A stretch of 61,808 nt of DNA, from assembly GCA_001775395.1 (NCBI GenBank), contig MEWP01000094.1:351-62158 (forward strand), given 5' to 3'. A program made the position numbers and the translations under genes. Every line of letters begins with the position of its first letter. The stretch's first letter is position 1. Below are positions 61,115 through 61,808 of this stretch, piece by piece. A model generated the notes under the pieces. It did not search any database, was not told the DNA's origin, and was given only the letters and a program-made list of their open reading frames with translations. Source of the stretch: a candidate division Zixibacteria bacterium RBG_16_53_22 (GTDB taxonomy: Bacteria; Zixibacteria; MSB-5A5; UBA10806).

Positions 61115-61808
61115 GACAGCGATACCCCCACCTTGACATTTCTCGGCGACAGGTATCTCGCCGGGTTGAACGGGAATGGCTGCAGCGGCGAGGGGTCAGG
61201 ATTGAGCGGGTCGTTCCATGTATCGAGGACGGGGTCGCCATATTCGTAGGCGCGGCCGGTCAAGGGATTGATGATGTCGGAATTCCTGCCATTGAAGATG
61301 TTGGTGATCTCGGTGAACAATGCCATTCTCACGCCGAAAGCTCGGAAATATTTCTTGAAGCTGATATCGACCCAATGCCAGCTATTCGACACTGCCGCGT
61401 AGGGGTCCTTGTTATTGGCTACGTATTGATCCAATTCGCCCTGGCGTTCGATACGGGTATAGGTCGTGTAGCGCTTCCCGGATTGCAGGAATGTGCGGAT
61501 ATAGAAATCCCAGTCGGAGGGCAGTGTCAGCCCGAATACGTTATAACGGTCCTTCTTGCCGGCGAAAAAGCTCAAATCGACTGCGAAGCGGAAGGGGCGA
61601 TCCCAGGAGAGGTAATTTTCCTTGATCGAGCGTTCCTCGAGCTGGCCGCGCGCCACCAGGAGTTCGTCTTTCGGCGAGGACGACTTGCCGGTGGCAATCG
61701 AATAGGAAGCGGTGACATTGGCGGTAAAGAAACTTCCGGCCCGCTTTTTGTATTCCAGCTCCAATCCGCGCGACCGGGCGTAATCGAGATTGAAATACAT
61801 AAGGTATG
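61108..61808 (-). CDS. TonB-dependent receptor, C-terminal part (cut by window edge)
   Basis: The frame stays open through the right edge, so the N-terminus, with TonB box and plug, is missing. The visible 233 residues are the last strands of the 22-stranded barrel. Typical parts are LDYARSRGLELEYKKR, WHWVDISFKKYF, ALFTEITNIFNGRN (the family's NIFN pattern) and a terminal aromatic (VGVSLSW). The substrate cannot be guessed. It heads the PorV-NHL operon on the minus strand. Confidence 0.88.
   Translation of the reverse strand, partial: YLMYFNLDYARSRGLELEYKKRAGSFFTANVTASYSIATGKSSSPKDELLVARGQLEERSIKENYLSWDRPFRFAVDLSFFAGKKDRYNVFGLTLPSDWDFYIRTFLQSGKRYTTYTRIERQGELDQYVANNKDPYAAVSNSWHWVDISFKKYFRAFGVRMALFTEITNIFNGRNSDIINPLTGRAYEYGDPVLDTWNDPLNPDPSPLQPFPFNPARYLSPRNVKVGVSLSW

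Overview
The window looks like a chromosome segment from a Gram-negative, probably anaerobic bacterium of the FCB side of the tree. A Zixibacteria-like lineage is my best guess. This is inference from gene content: PorV/UPF0164-type outer-membrane barrels, a C25 (gingipain-like) and a C1 protease ending in dockerin-like modules, a Bacteroidetes-type micro-protein (bS22/mS38-like), a variant cytochrome c maturation system and frequent TTG starts. There is no rRNA, phage, IS element or CRISPR array. Three tRNA genes are present (Arg-CCG, Arg-CCT, His-GTG), none with an encoded CCA end.

Layout. 1-696: the tail of a possible CDS, tRNA-Arg(CCG), then a repeat-rich leader (heptamer tandem repeat, a hairpin with two alternative pairings, a perfect palindrome). 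697-16997 (+): a translation/RNA block of proS, rimP, nusA, infB, ylxP, rbfA, nrnA, truB, ribF, rpsO, pnp, an M16 protease, a YvlD/holin-IV membrane protein and leuS, closed by a terminator. 17118-31862 (-): GH57 amylase with a TPR membrane protein, a PorV-like barrel, tRNA-Arg(CCT), a phosphoesterase, a 31-codon bS22-like gene, HU, an FmdB zinc ribbon, SppA, an MltD-type lytic transglycosylase with four LysM domains, miaA, mutL, a SufS-like PLP enzyme and an NtrC-family regulator.

32006-39673 (+): an outer-membrane porin-like barrel translationally coupled to a 13-heme c-type cytochrome, followed by ccmA, B, C, D, E, F. CcmE carries a CxxxY haem-binding motif instead of HxxxY, and no ccmG/ccmH is visible; this is the signature of the variant 'System I*'. 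Together these look like a porin-cytochrome electron conduit plus the machinery that matures it. 39908-46034 (+): a 1376-aa double BadF/BcrA-type activase fusion, then an ECF sigma factor coupled to an anti-sigma factor that ends in a TonB-C-like domain.

46321-61808 (mostly -): a secreted/outer-membrane region. It holds a PorV-like barrel with a large lipoprotein, tRNA-His, a C25 protease, a C1 protease and an Fn3-like protein (all three with C-terminal dockerin-like pairs), and an operon of TonB-dependent receptor, PorV-like barrel and NHL lipoprotein cut by the window edge. Between the Fn3-dockerin gene and the C1 protease lies a ~150-nt region that folds into a three-way junction closed by a 10-bp perfect stem. 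On the minus strand it overlaps an intrinsic terminator. It is the most intriguing non-coding signal here.
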